Positions 54,291 through 61,923 of a DNA stretch of 64,000 bases are shown here, one piece after another (within the stretch, counting starts at the first letter, position 1; each line of letters begins with the position of its first letter). The notes beneath the pieces were generated by a model. It was not told the DNA's origin. It was given only the letters and a program-made list of their open reading frames with translations, and did no database searches. Both the position numbers and the translations under genes were made by a program. The DNA is taken from assembly GCF_002211365.1 (NCBI RefSeq), contig NZ_LOKZ01000001.1:62001-126000 (forward strand), read 5' to 3'. This DNA is from Rhizobium sp. R711. Lineage in GTDB: Bacteria; Pseudomonadota; Alphaproteobacteria; Rhizobiales; Rhizobiaceae.

Positions 54291-55112
54291 ATGCAGATGA
54301 ACAAGACAGAACGCGGCGTCGCGCTGGTTACTGGCGCCTCCTCCGGCATCGGCCTGGTGACGGCGCAAGCGCTGCGGCGCGATGGCTACCGTGTCTTCGG
54401 CACCAGCCGAAAGCCGCTGCCCGACACAACGGATGGGATTACCATGCTGGTCTGCGATGTGATCGACGATGCATCCGTGCAGAGTGTCGTCGATGAGGTT
54501 CTGGCCCGCGCGGGGCGGATCGATCTTCTCGTCAACAACGCCGGTATCGGATTGCTGGGCGCTGCTGACGAATCCACGACGGCACAGGCGAAAGCCGTAT
54601 TCGACGTGAACGTGTTCGGCATCATACGGACGACAAATGCAGTCCTGCCGGTGATGAGGCGGCAAGGTCGGGGCCGGATCGTCAACCTCAGCTCCATACT
54701 CGGGCTGATCCCTGCTCCCTATAACGCGCTCTATGCATCGACCAAGCACGCCATCGAAGGCTATTCGGAATCACTCGACCACGAAGTGCGAACGCAGGGC
54801 ATCCGCGTCGTGCTTGTCGAACCGGGCGTGACCCGCACATCCTTCGAAGACAACATCACGCGACCCGACCGGCCACTTGCCATCCACGATGAGGTTCGCA
54901 CCAACGCGGAAAGGCTGATGCGCGAGATCGTCGCAAAGGGTGACGCCCCGGAGGTGGTCGCCGAAACCGTAATAAGGGCTGCCAATGTGGTATCGCCCAA
55001 AAGACGCTACACTGCAGGAAAAGCCGCAGGACAGATCCGCCTCTTTCGCCGCTTCCTGCCTGAGTCCCTGGTCGACAAGAGCCTGCGGAAGTTCAACAAG
55101 CTTCCCGATTGA
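54291..55112 (+). CDS. SDR-family oxidoreductase
   Basis: 273 residues (start 54291 or 54297). TGASSGIG near residue 14, NNAGIG, catalytic Ser in NLSSILG and YASTK with Tyr/Lys; C-terminal RFLPESLVDKSLRKFNKL as in the common 270-residue short-chain group. HxlR-controlled SDR and quinone oxidoreductase pairs often answer electrophile stress. It overlaps the next open frame by 4 bp, but that gene's real start is 62 bp on. Confidence 0.92.
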   Translation: MQMNKTERGVALVTGASSGIGLVTAQALRRDGYRVFGTSRKPLPDTTDGITMLVCDVIDDASVQSVVDEVLARAGRIDLLVNNAGIGLLGAADESTTAQAKAVFDVNVFGIIRTTNAVLPVMRRQGRGRIVNLSSILGLIPAPYNALYASTKHAIEGYSESLDHEVRTQGIRVVLVEPGVTRTSFEDNITRPDRPLAIHDEVRTNAERLMREIVAKGDAPEVVAETVIRAANVVSPKRRYTAGKAAGQIRLFRRFLPESLVDKSLRKFNKLPD

Positions 55113-55174
55113 GGTTTGACCGCCGCACGGCTGCCCCCTGCCGGCTCACCATAGAAACGAAAGTTATTAGCCTG

Positions 55175-56176
55175 ATGAAAGCATTCCTGATCGATCGCTA
55201 TGCGAAAGGCGGCGCCCTGCGGCTCGGCGAAATTCCCGAGCCGAAGTTACGGGACAACGACGTCATGGTGGAAGTTCATGCCGCCAGCGTGAACCCCTTG
55301 GACAGCAAGATCAGGGACGGAGAGTTCAAGCTCATCCTGCCCTACCGCCTTCCACTGGTGCTCGGCAACGACGTCGCGGGCATCGTTGTCCGGGTCGGCG
55401 CCAATGTCCGGAAATTCAAGCCTGGTGACGAGGTCTATTCCCGTCCGGCGAAGAATCGCATCGGGACATTTGCAGAATACATCGCCATCGATGAGGCCGA
55501 TGTTGCGATGAAGCCGAACAATCTGAGTATGAACGAGGCAGCATCAATTCCGCTTGTGGCCCTGACCACATGGCAGGTGCTTGTCGAGCGGGCTAACCTG
55601 CGGAAAGGACAGAAAGTCCTGATCCATGCCGGCTCGGGCGGCGTAGGCGCGCTTGCGATTCAGCTTGCCAAATATCTTGGCGCACATGTGGCGACGACCA
55701 CGAGCACCGCAAATATCGCTCTGGTGGAAAGCCTCGGGGCGGATGTCGCCGTGGACTATAAGATTGATGACTTCGCGAAAGTGCTGCAGGGCTATGACGT
55801 CGTGCTGAACAGCCTCGGGAAGGATACGCTGGAGAAATCACTTGATGTGCTGAAGCCGGGCGGGAAGCTGATCTCCATTTCTGGTCCGCCCGATCCGGAC
55901 TTCGCGAGACAGAACGGCTCCGGATGGCTGCTTCAACAGGTCATGCGCCTGCTGAGCTCCGGCATTAGGCGAAAATCGAGACGCCGAGGGATCAGCTATT
56001 CGTTTCACTTCATGACAGCCAACGGCGCGCAGCTCGGAAAGATCACCTCCCTGATCGAGGCGGGTGCCATACGCCCGGTGATGGACCGTGTCTTCCCGTT
56101 CGAGAAGACCAACGAGGCGCTGACTTACGTGGAAACGGGTCGTGCAAAGGGGAAAGTCGTCATCGCAGTGAAGTGA
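55175..56176 (+). CDS. NADP-dependent quinone oxidoreductase-like protein (MDR zinc-free)
   Basis: 333 residues from ATG 55175. GroES-like N-terminal domain (VEVHAASVNPLDSKIRDGEF), then the coenzyme domain with VLIHAGSGGVGALAIQLAKYLGA. No structural-zinc cysteines. It would reduce quinones or enones with NADPH. In one operon with the SDR (54291) under HxlR control. Confidence 0.92.
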   Translation: MKAFLIDRYAKGGALRLGEIPEPKLRDNDVMVEVHAASVNPLDSKIRDGEFKLILPYRLPLVLGNDVAGIVVRVGANVRKFKPGDEVYSRPAKNRIGTFAEYIAIDEADVAMKPNNLSMNEAASIPLVALTTWQVLVERANLRKGQKVLIHAGSGGVGALAIQLAKYLGAHVATTTSTANIALVESLGADVAVDYKIDDFAKVLQGYDVVLNSLGKDTLEKSLDVLKPGGKLISISGPPDPDFARQNGSGWLLQQVMRLLSSGIRRKSRRRGISYSFHFMTANGAQLGKITSLIEAGAIRPVMDRVFPFEKTNEALTYVETGRAKGKVVIAVK

Positions 56177-56258
56177 CGTCCTGGGACCAAAAATCGAAAA
56201 CATGTTGGGAAAACTCAAGGACTCGCGTCGTATTCAAGCCCGGCATGATCGCTGCACA

Positions 56259-56282
56259 CACACGCTTCTTCTCAAGCGTGTG
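56259..56282. terminator. Possible terminator hairpin
   Basis: Perfect 9-bp stem CACACGCTT / AAGCGTGTG with a CTTCTC loop, 82 bp after the oxidoreductase stop. The following CATTTG is only weakly T-rich. Confidence 0.4.
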
Positions 56283-56385
56283 CATTTGCGGCTGCCGTAC
56301 TCGTCAGGCTGCGATTATCGAGTCCTGAGCCTAGTGAAAATTCCTCGCCTTCACCCTGAGCGTATCAATGTGCAGATCGGGAAGC

Positions 56386-56535
56386 TCACCAGCCGTCCAC
56401 CTGAAGAATGCCGGTGAAGCCCTGCAATATCTGTTCGGCATGCTGTCCTCCGCGACCAGCGGCGCAGGTGAAGGCAACGCCCGGAGTTGCGCCGCCGCAT
56501 GGACGGTCATCACGCGCCAGCCAGCACGGACCACC
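56386..56535 (-). mobile_element. IS66-family transposase (TnpC) fragment
   Basis: One minus-strand frame reads GGPCWLARDDRPCGGATPG and then CAAGRGGQHAEQILQGFTGI with LQVDGW and a stop. This is the segment of IS66 TnpC usually seen as W-x-Y-x-RDDRPFGG through GFTGILQVDGYGGY. Only about 50 residues remain; no terminal inverted repeats or TnpA/TnpB were found nearby. Confidence 0.7.
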
Positions 56536-57063
56536 GCACATCCTGCTCGGTGTGAGTTCGATGACGATCGTCGTGCGTCTTTCGACAGTAGTCGATGGAC
56601 CGGCGCCCGGCGCCGCCCCTGGCAGTTCAAAAACGTTAATAGAATCATTGCCTTAGAAGTTTGTGGTAAACCAAACTTTCAATTGGGACATTTTACCCTG
56701 GCGCAGTGTACCGATAACCCATCGATTTCTTTTAGGGTGCTGGGACAATTCTAATGGCTCCCCAGACATGGCCGCTTCTCGGGGTCAGCCCCAGGCACCG
56801 CCGGAACATGTCTATCCCCGTTTGAGGCGAGAACGCCTTGTAAAGGTCTGGCCGAAGAGGTTCTAACCGTCGCTGTTGCTCGATCGACCGAACAACCTTT
56901 TAGCCCCTCGAGTGACTTCCTCAACCCTTCTGCGCCGACTGCAGCAAGTCGCCGATCAAAACGCTTGCCTCAGACACGCCCCGAGTTGAGCGGTGATCGA
57001 AATGATAATTGCACGAGAGACCCCTCATGGAACCGAGGACGGCTGGCGGACGTTTTGTGGATC

Positions 57064-57960
57064 ATGCCGAAAACAAAGTTACTCCGGCCCCGGATCGGTA
57101 AGGTATATCAAGTTGACCAGCACCAGATTCATGTTCTGGAAACCGGCGATTTAACTGGGCATCCGGTCCTTGTCCTGCACGGCTGCGGCAGCCTGGCCGA
57201 AGAGGTTCTGCTTCCCTTTGAGACCTGCGAGTTTCGGATCCTGGCCCCCGATCGTCCGGGCTACGGCTTCAGTAGCCCGCTTCCTCGACCCGAAAGAGGA
57301 CCGATTTCCCAATCTTTCTGGCTTGAGGGTTTGCTCGCAGCCATCGGTGCGGATGCCATCGTCATTGTCGCCCACTCCATCGGCAGCGCGCCGGCACTAC
57401 ATCTGGCTGCGCGTCGGCCCGAACTGGTGAAAGGACTGCTGCTCATTTCGCCTTGCTGCAGACCGGTCCCCCCAAAACCGCTTCCGTTGCTGCGTCTTTC
57501 GGCAATAGCCGGGGTTGGGCCAATGATCCGTCAGCACGTGATCAGTCGATGGGCAGATTTCTTTCTGGATCGCGCCCTGAGGTCGTCGTGCTTTCCCAAT
57601 CCACTGCCGCGCCATCTGGCGATGTTGCCGGCCGCTCACGTGGTCAATCCAGGCGCCATCGAGACGATGGCCGATGAGCTGCGCGCTTTCAACCAGGACA
57701 TGGAGCGTTTGCCGGATCTGCCGGGTGATCTTCCGATCCACGTCCTGTTCGGTTCGCATGATCGGATCATTCAGCCAGCGTGGCATCTTGAATGGCTAAG
57801 CCGGAAGCATCCCGAGGTGATCGTCGGGCTGCTCGAGGGCGTCGGGCATCTTCCCCATCATGTCGCGCCGGGTCTCACGCGGCGAATGCTCAGTAATCTC
57901 GTCAACACCGAGCAGCAGTTGTTAGATCGGCAGGGACAGCCTCTCATCGCCTCGGTTTGA
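57064..57960 (+). CDS. Alpha/beta hydrolase
   Basis: 298 residues from ATG 57064. Oxyanion-hole HGCGS, nucleophile elbow AHSIGSA, acid GSHDRI and His in GVGHLPHH give a complete triad. No signal peptide. The frame is open further upstream without family similarity. It stands alone between IS66 debris and a decayed LysR copy. Substrate unknown; esters, lactones or epoxides are typical for the fold. Confidence 0.88.
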   Translation: MPKTKLLRPRIGKVYQVDQHQIHVLETGDLTGHPVLVLHGCGSLAEEVLLPFETCEFRILAPDRPGYGFSSPLPRPERGPISQSFWLEGLLAAIGADAIVIVAHSIGSAPALHLAARRPELVKGLLLISPCCRPVPPKPLPLLRLSAIAGVGPMIRQHVISRWADFFLDRALRSSCFPNPLPRHLAMLPAAHVVNPGAIETMADELRAFNQDMERLPDLPGDLPIHVLFGSHDRIIQPAWHLEWLSRKHPEVIVGLLEGVGHLPHHVAPGLTRRMLSNLVNTEQQLLDRQGQPLIASV

Positions 57961-57991
57961 GGTTGAGGCATGCATACGACGCATCGCTCCG

Positions 57992-58275
57992 CCTTTATCT
58001 CAGCGATCGCCTTGCGCGACTACTTGAGCACCATTCGAGACTGTCGATCGAACTGATCGTTCGCGAGGAGCCTCCGATCTGATTGGCGATGATATCGATC
58101 TCGAAGGCGGCTCGGTCGAGTGTCAGACAGCAGCTTGATGTGCCCGCGACCGGTTGGACAAGAGCCTTCCTCGTCGCAGCGCCCCGCTATCTGGAACAAC
58201 ACGGTGCCCCCGGACGCGGGATGAAGAAAGGCGGTTCCGCGGGCAGCGGTCTGCTTTCGCATCTCCTTGCCTCCC
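57992..58275 (+). pseudogene. Decayed partial copy of the LysR gene at 41223
   Basis: Bases 57992-58213 follow 41531-41758 closely (for example shared TTGAGCACCATTCGAGACTG and CGCAGCGCCCCGCTATCTGG), with small indels that destroy the frame. After a deletion, a further match (CTTTCGCATCTCCTTGCC against CTCTCGCATCTCCTTGCC) lies near 58255-58272. The N-terminal HTH part and the C terminus are absent. Same strand as the intact gene, 16.4 kb away. Confidence 0.85.
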
Positions 58276-58430
58276 TCTGCGGCAGCCCCATTCCTGGAAG
58301 AATGGGACGTTATTTGCGGCAGCGGACGGTGCCGCTCACGGTTTTCCCAATCGCCGAGAATGAGCATGAGCGCAGACCATCGCGGGGCTTCGTACTTCAG
58401 CGCGTCCCTGATGGACATGGCGTCTTCTTG

Positions 58431-58889
58431 TTATCCTGCCAGCGCTGCAACCCGGCCGGAGACATCGTCCATATAAATTCCGTAGAACAGGTGTGAGGAC
58501 GCCGCTGCTGGCGGCAGCTCGGCAGTTTTGAGTGAGCCGATCTCCCACCAGTCCAGGTGTCTCTCCAGCAGTGACCACGCATGAAGCCGCTCCTCGTGCC
58601 AGGCAGCGTCGTCCGGCAATTCCTGGAAGCGGCCGGCAAGCACGATGCTCCTCCATCCGCCTTTGGCCCAATGCTCCTCCACCTGCAGGCATACCTTTGG
58701 GTTGCGTCGCATCCACTCGACTTTTCGTCCCGGCATCGAGAAGCTGTAGGCCACTCTTGATCGGAAAGCGAAGTAGATCGGGACGACGTAAGGCTGTCCT
58801 TCGTTGCAGCATGCCAGATGACCGAAGTGGGCCTGTTCCAGCATTTCCAGGCATTCGGCATGGGTCATCGTTCTGAGTGCCATTGACAT
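58431..58889 (-). CDS. Pyridoxamine 5'-phosphate oxidase-like flavoprotein
   Basis: 152 residues from ATG 58889 (GGGAGAG 6 nt upstream; the open frame continues to 59069 without family similarity). The split-barrel FMN-binding pattern of the PPOX-like group is visible: LEQAHFGHLACCNEGQPYVVPIYFAF, then KVEWMRRNPKVCLQVEE and WRSIVLAGRFQEL. Relatives bind FMN, F420 or haem and often appear in hypoxia regulons. An FNR-like box lies 81 bp upstream. Confidence 0.85.
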   Translation of the reverse strand: MSMALRTMTHAECLEMLEQAHFGHLACCNEGQPYVVPIYFAFRSRVAYSFSMPGRKVEWMRRNPKVCLQVEEHWAKGGWRSIVLAGRFQELPDDAAWHEERLHAWSLLERHLDWWEIGSLKTAELPPAAASSHLFYGIYMDDVSGRVAALAG

Positions 58890-58970
58890 ATCTGTCTCTC
58901 CCATTCCTCCGATGGACCGCAGCATCAGGTAGCTGCTGCGCCAGGCTCCTCCTTTTTTGATGAAGCTGCA

Positions 58971-58984
58971 TTGCTCTTGATCAA
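58971..58984. promoter_or_regulatory. FNR/FixK-like box (one mismatch)
   Basis: On the minus strand TTGATCAAGAGCAA, one mismatch from TTGA-N6-TCAA, 81 bp before the start at 58889. Confidence 0.5.
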
Positions 58985-59143
58985 ACTCCATCTCGCAAAC
59001 GGCGATCAGGTAAATGATGCCAGCGGCCGACATGGTGATGGGGGCGAATGCGATCTGCAGCGATGCCAACTGGCAAGCGGTTCAGCCAAGAGAAGACATT
59101 CTTCCTAGAGCTTGCCGGCTTCCGCCCATCGTTCAGGCTCTTT

Positions 59144-59157
59144 TTGACATTGATCAA
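59144..59157 (+). promoter_or_regulatory. FNR/FixK box before the Hsp20 gene
   Basis: TTGACATTGATCAA, full TTGA-N6-TCAA match, 103 bp before the ATG at 59261. Confidence 0.85.
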
Positions 59158-59260
59158 AGTTTTTTGCCGACAGGCGTGCTTTGATCACCAAGCTCGATCT
59201 CGAGCGCAACGCAATGATTAGATCCGGCTTCCGGACCTGCTTGGCAGATTGGAGATGATC

Positions 59261-59782
59261 ATGCCCGACACAAGCCCAGCTCAGAAAGAACAGAAGGCCA
59301 CGATGCCGGTACCCGGCGGCACGTGGTCCCCGTTTGACACGCTTCGCAACGAAATCGATCGCCTGTTCGACGACTTCGGCCCTTCACCCTGGCGTCCGCT
59401 CTCACGTCAGTTGCTCGCACGCACACAGCCTACTGCTCCCGACTGGGTGCTGTCGCCTGCGGTGGACGTTGTCGAGAAAGACGACGCATTCGAGATCACG
59501 GTAGAAATCCCCGGCCTGGACGAGAAGAATATCGACATCCGGCTCGCCAGCGGCATTCTGACCATTCGTGGCGAAAAGACCGAGGAAAGGGAAGAAAAGG
59601 AAAAAACCTACCACGTTTCAGAGCGCCACTATGGCTTATTCCAGCGATCGTTCCGGCTGCCCGACTACGTCGATGCCGATAAGGTGAGCGCGGCCTTCGC
59701 GAAAGGCATCTTGAAGGTTACAATTCCGAAGGCGTCCAACGCGGGAACGAACGACCGCAAGATCGAGATCAAAGCCGGATGA
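59261..59782 (+). CDS. Small heat-shock protein (Hsp20/alpha-crystallin)
   Basis: 173 residues from ATG 59261 (TTGGAG 7 nt upstream; earlier in-frame ATG and TTG exist). A disordered N-terminal part (TWSPFDTLRNEIDRLFDDFG) precedes the alpha-crystallin domain (PAVDVVEKDDAFEITVEIPG to FAKGILKVTIPKA). It holds unfolding proteins in an ATP-independent way. The FNR box upstream puts it under low-oxygen rather than, or besides, heat control. Confidence 0.94.
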   Translation: MPDTSPAQKEQKATMPVPGGTWSPFDTLRNEIDRLFDDFGPSPWRPLSRQLLARTQPTAPDWVLSPAVDVVEKDDAFEITVEIPGLDEKNIDIRLASGILTIRGEKTEEREEKEKTYHVSERHYGLFQRSFRLPDYVDADKVSAAFAKGILKVTIPKASNAGTNDRKIEIKAG

Positions 59783-59972
59783 TTTGAGCACGACGGACCG
59801 GGATGTCCCGACCAACAATCTCGGGGCTGGCCAGACAGCCCCCTTTTGAGCCGAGGCACCCGGACAGGCGGGTCGCAGAGCCAACGGTTCGCACCTCATG
59901 CTCACGGATCACGCGAACCAATGCTCGCCGCGAAAACCTGCTGTCCGGCGTAGCGAAAGAGGAGATCGCAAG

Positions 59973-60284
59973 ATGGGAACCAGGGTGCTCGTAAAATCCG
60001 AATGGGAGGTCTTCTTCTTACAGCTTCACAAGCAAGTCGAGGGAAAGGAAATGCGAATTGAAGTGATGGGGCCGACCATCGGAGATCAGGTTCTCGTCGA
60101 TTCTGCCCATCTGCTCGGCGCCACCTACGAACCGAAGCAGGAGTCTCTCGAAATCTTGACGAACGGAATGACACATGTCGTCGACAAGCCCCAGAAGATC
60201 TCGGTTGAAGAAAACGAAGGAGAGATCTTCGCCATTGACGTAATCGACGGCGCAGAACGGCATCAACTCATGACCTTCGCATGA
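59973..60284 (+). CDS. DUF5335-family protein
   Basis: 103 residues from ATG 59973 (GAGGAGA upstream). It matches the uncharacterised DUF5335 family: WEVFFLQLHKQVEGKEMRIEV, LLGATYEPKQESLEIL and EGEIFAIDVIDGAERHQLM. Family members are small soluble proteins of unknown function found near stress genes. It lies between the Hsp20 gene and the ABC membrane half (32 bp downstream), probably in one transcript from the 59144 box. Confidence 0.85.
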   Translation: MGTRVLVKSEWEVFFLQLHKQVEGKEMRIEVMGPTIGDQVLVDSAHLLGATYEPKQESLEILTNGMTHVVDKPQKISVEENEGEIFAIDVIDGAERHQLMTFA

Positions 60285-60316
60285 GGTGCTCATGTCCTGT
60301 CTGGAGGATGTCAGGA

Positions 60317-61318
60317 ATGAAAGCTGGTAGCAGGATGCGCGCTCCGCTTGCGTCGGAAGAACGCACGGCAAGTGCGACGATCCGCCGAGACCTCGCCATC
60401 CCGCACAAGCTTGCCGGATTCGTCGTCGTTATCGGACGCAGGCACCAGGCGGCGCTGGTCGGCCTGTCGGTTTTGTTGTTTGCCGTCGGCATCCTTCCGT
60501 TAGAAATTCAGCGACGCATCGTCAACGGAGCAACGCAGGGTGCCAGGCTCAATGCTATTCTTGGCCTGGTCGCCATCTACCTCGCATTGGTTGTGAGCGA
60601 AGGCGGAATAAAGCTCGCCTTGAATATCTACAGGGGCTGGATCGGCGAAGTGGCCATTCGCTGGTTGCGCATCGCGGTACTGGAAGTGGGCAAACAGCAC
60701 ATTGGTGAGGCGCCCACTTTGGCAGAGGGCGTCGAGACGTCGATCGTGCTGGCCGAGGCAGAACCGGTCGGAGCCTTCGTGGGGACAAGTATTTCCGAGC
60801 CCATTCTTCAGGCGGGCATTCTTCTGGCCGTCGGCAGCTACATGATTTACCTCCAGCCCTTCCTCGCGCTTGCTGTCGTCGCGGTGTTCGTCCCTCAGTC
60901 CGTGCTAGTTCCAATTCTGCAAGGCCTGATCAACCAACGCGTCAAGACGAAGATCACAGTGATGCGACATCTGAGCGAAGAAATGGTCGATCACGGCTCG
61001 CCGAAGGGACCGCGGCATCAGGCCGCCCGCGTCCAGCGGCTGTTTTCAACGAACATGAGTATCTACAGGCTGAAGTATTCACTCAACTTCATGATGAACC
61101 TGATGTTCCAGCTGGGCTATGCCGGGATTTTCGCTCTCGGTGGCTACTACGTTATCACTGGAAAAATCGAGATTGGGACCGTCGTCGCCTTCATCGCCGG
61201 TCTGAACAAGATCGCAGACCCTTGGGGAGCGCTCGTCGATTGGTACCGCGACCTCAAGACGACGCAGGTCAAGTACGAGCTGATCCGCGATGCGAGCACC
61301 GTCGGGCCTGCACAATAG
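60317..61318 (+). CDS. ABC transporter transmembrane half without ATPase domain
   Basis: 333 residues from ATG 60317 (GGAGGA about 12 nt upstream, AGGA nearer). Several hydrophobic segments fit an ABC exporter membrane domain: LVGLSVLLFAVGILPLEIQR, SEPILQAGILLAVGSYMIYL, and ALGGYYVITGKIEIGTVVAFIAGL before DPWGALVDWYRDL. The protein stops exactly where the nucleotide-binding domain should begin; no Walker motifs exist in it or in the sequence after it. Either a natural membrane-only member or an old truncation. Part of the FNR-linked set. Confidence 0.8.
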   Translation: MKAGSRMRAPLASEERTASATIRRDLAIPHKLAGFVVVIGRRHQAALVGLSVLLFAVGILPLEIQRRIVNGATQGARLNAILGLVAIYLALVVSEGGIKLALNIYRGWIGEVAIRWLRIAVLEVGKQHIGEAPTLAEGVETSIVLAEAEPVGAFVGTSISEPILQAGILLAVGSYMIYLQPFLALAVVAVFVPQSVLVPILQGLINQRVKTKITVMRHLSEEMVDHGSPKGPRHQAARVQRLFSTNMSIYRLKYSLNFMMNLMFQLGYAGIFALGGYYVITGKIEIGTVVAFIAGLNKIADPWGALVDWYRDLKTTQVKYELIRDASTVGPAQ

Positions 61319-61362
61319 CCTCCAGGTGCACCCCAGAGGCTCAACGAAAGCGATAGGCATCT

Positions 61363-61376
61363 TTGACCTTGGTCAA
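61363..61376 (+). promoter_or_regulatory. FNR/FixK box
   Basis: TTGACCTTGGTCAA, full match, 141 bp before the ATG at 61518 and 44 bp after the ABC membrane gene. Confidence 0.85.
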
Positions 61377-61517
61377 TGACGTATGCCTTGCGATCGTCTA
61401 CTCTTACAGGATCGAGGATCGAATTGCGCCCGATCGCGCGGCTCTCCATGGGGCTGTCGGCCGCGGTGTAGCTATCAGCCTCATGGCTCGTCGAGCAAGG
61501 TCCTCAGGAGTGTTGCC

Positions 61518-61814
61518 ATGCTGTCAGCCGATCGAGATTCCAAACGTGGCGGTGAGCGCTTCGCCATTCCAACCCAAGGAGAGGTCGAGGGCAAGCTGCT
61601 CGTGTCCGAGATCGTTGCAGTGGCTTGTCTTGAGGAATTTATGAAACGACAGGACGCAGCCGCGATCGCCAGGATCCGCCGACGCGTCCTGTGTAACCTC
61701 GAAGATGGATGCCAAGGGCTGAAACTATGTGCGACCGACAAGAAGTCCGTCGTCGAATATGCGGAGCAGATCCTGAAGTGCGCGGTGTCAAAGGCTGGCG
61801 CTCCTGGCCTCTGA
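61518..61814 (+). CDS. Unknown small protein in the FNR-box set
   Basis: 98 residues from ATG 61518 (CAGGAG upstream). Not recognised. Largely helical, with cysteines in VACLEEF, VLCNLEDGCQGLKLCA and LKCAV, six in all counting C-terminal ones, and a basic segment AAIARIRRRV. The evenly scattered cysteines in a low-oxygen context could reflect metal, haem or redox binding; no CxxCH is present. The long upstream frame is not protein-like. Confidence 0.7.
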   Translation: MLSADRDSKRGGERFAIPTQGEVEGKLLVSEIVAVACLEEFMKRQDAAAIARIRRRVLCNLEDGCQGLKLCATDKKSVVEYAEQILKCAVSKAGAPGL

Positions 61815-61923
61815 CCGGCAAAGACGCCTTCCACATTGCAAAGACGGGGCCAGGTTCGATCATTCACCATCGCACCGTCGCCAAGCGACCACGTTCGGCT
61901 GAAAAGGTCGATAAGACCGGAGG

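Larger units (their letters stand above)
56177..57063. other. 887-bp region of gene debris
   Basis: No intact gene. It contains an IS66 transposase scrap (56386-56535, minus) and a 9-bp perfect stem CACACGCTT / AAGCGTGTG (56259-56282, 6-nt loop) that may terminate the oxidoreductase transcript. The rest of the stretch to the hydrolase start is unassigned. Confidence 0.5.

Noticed and set aside
56848-57209. 17-bp direct repeat CTGGCCGAAGAGGTTCT at 56848 and 57193
   Set aside because: Flanks do not match and the second copy lies inside the hydrolase coding region; I could not tie it to an element end or attachment site.
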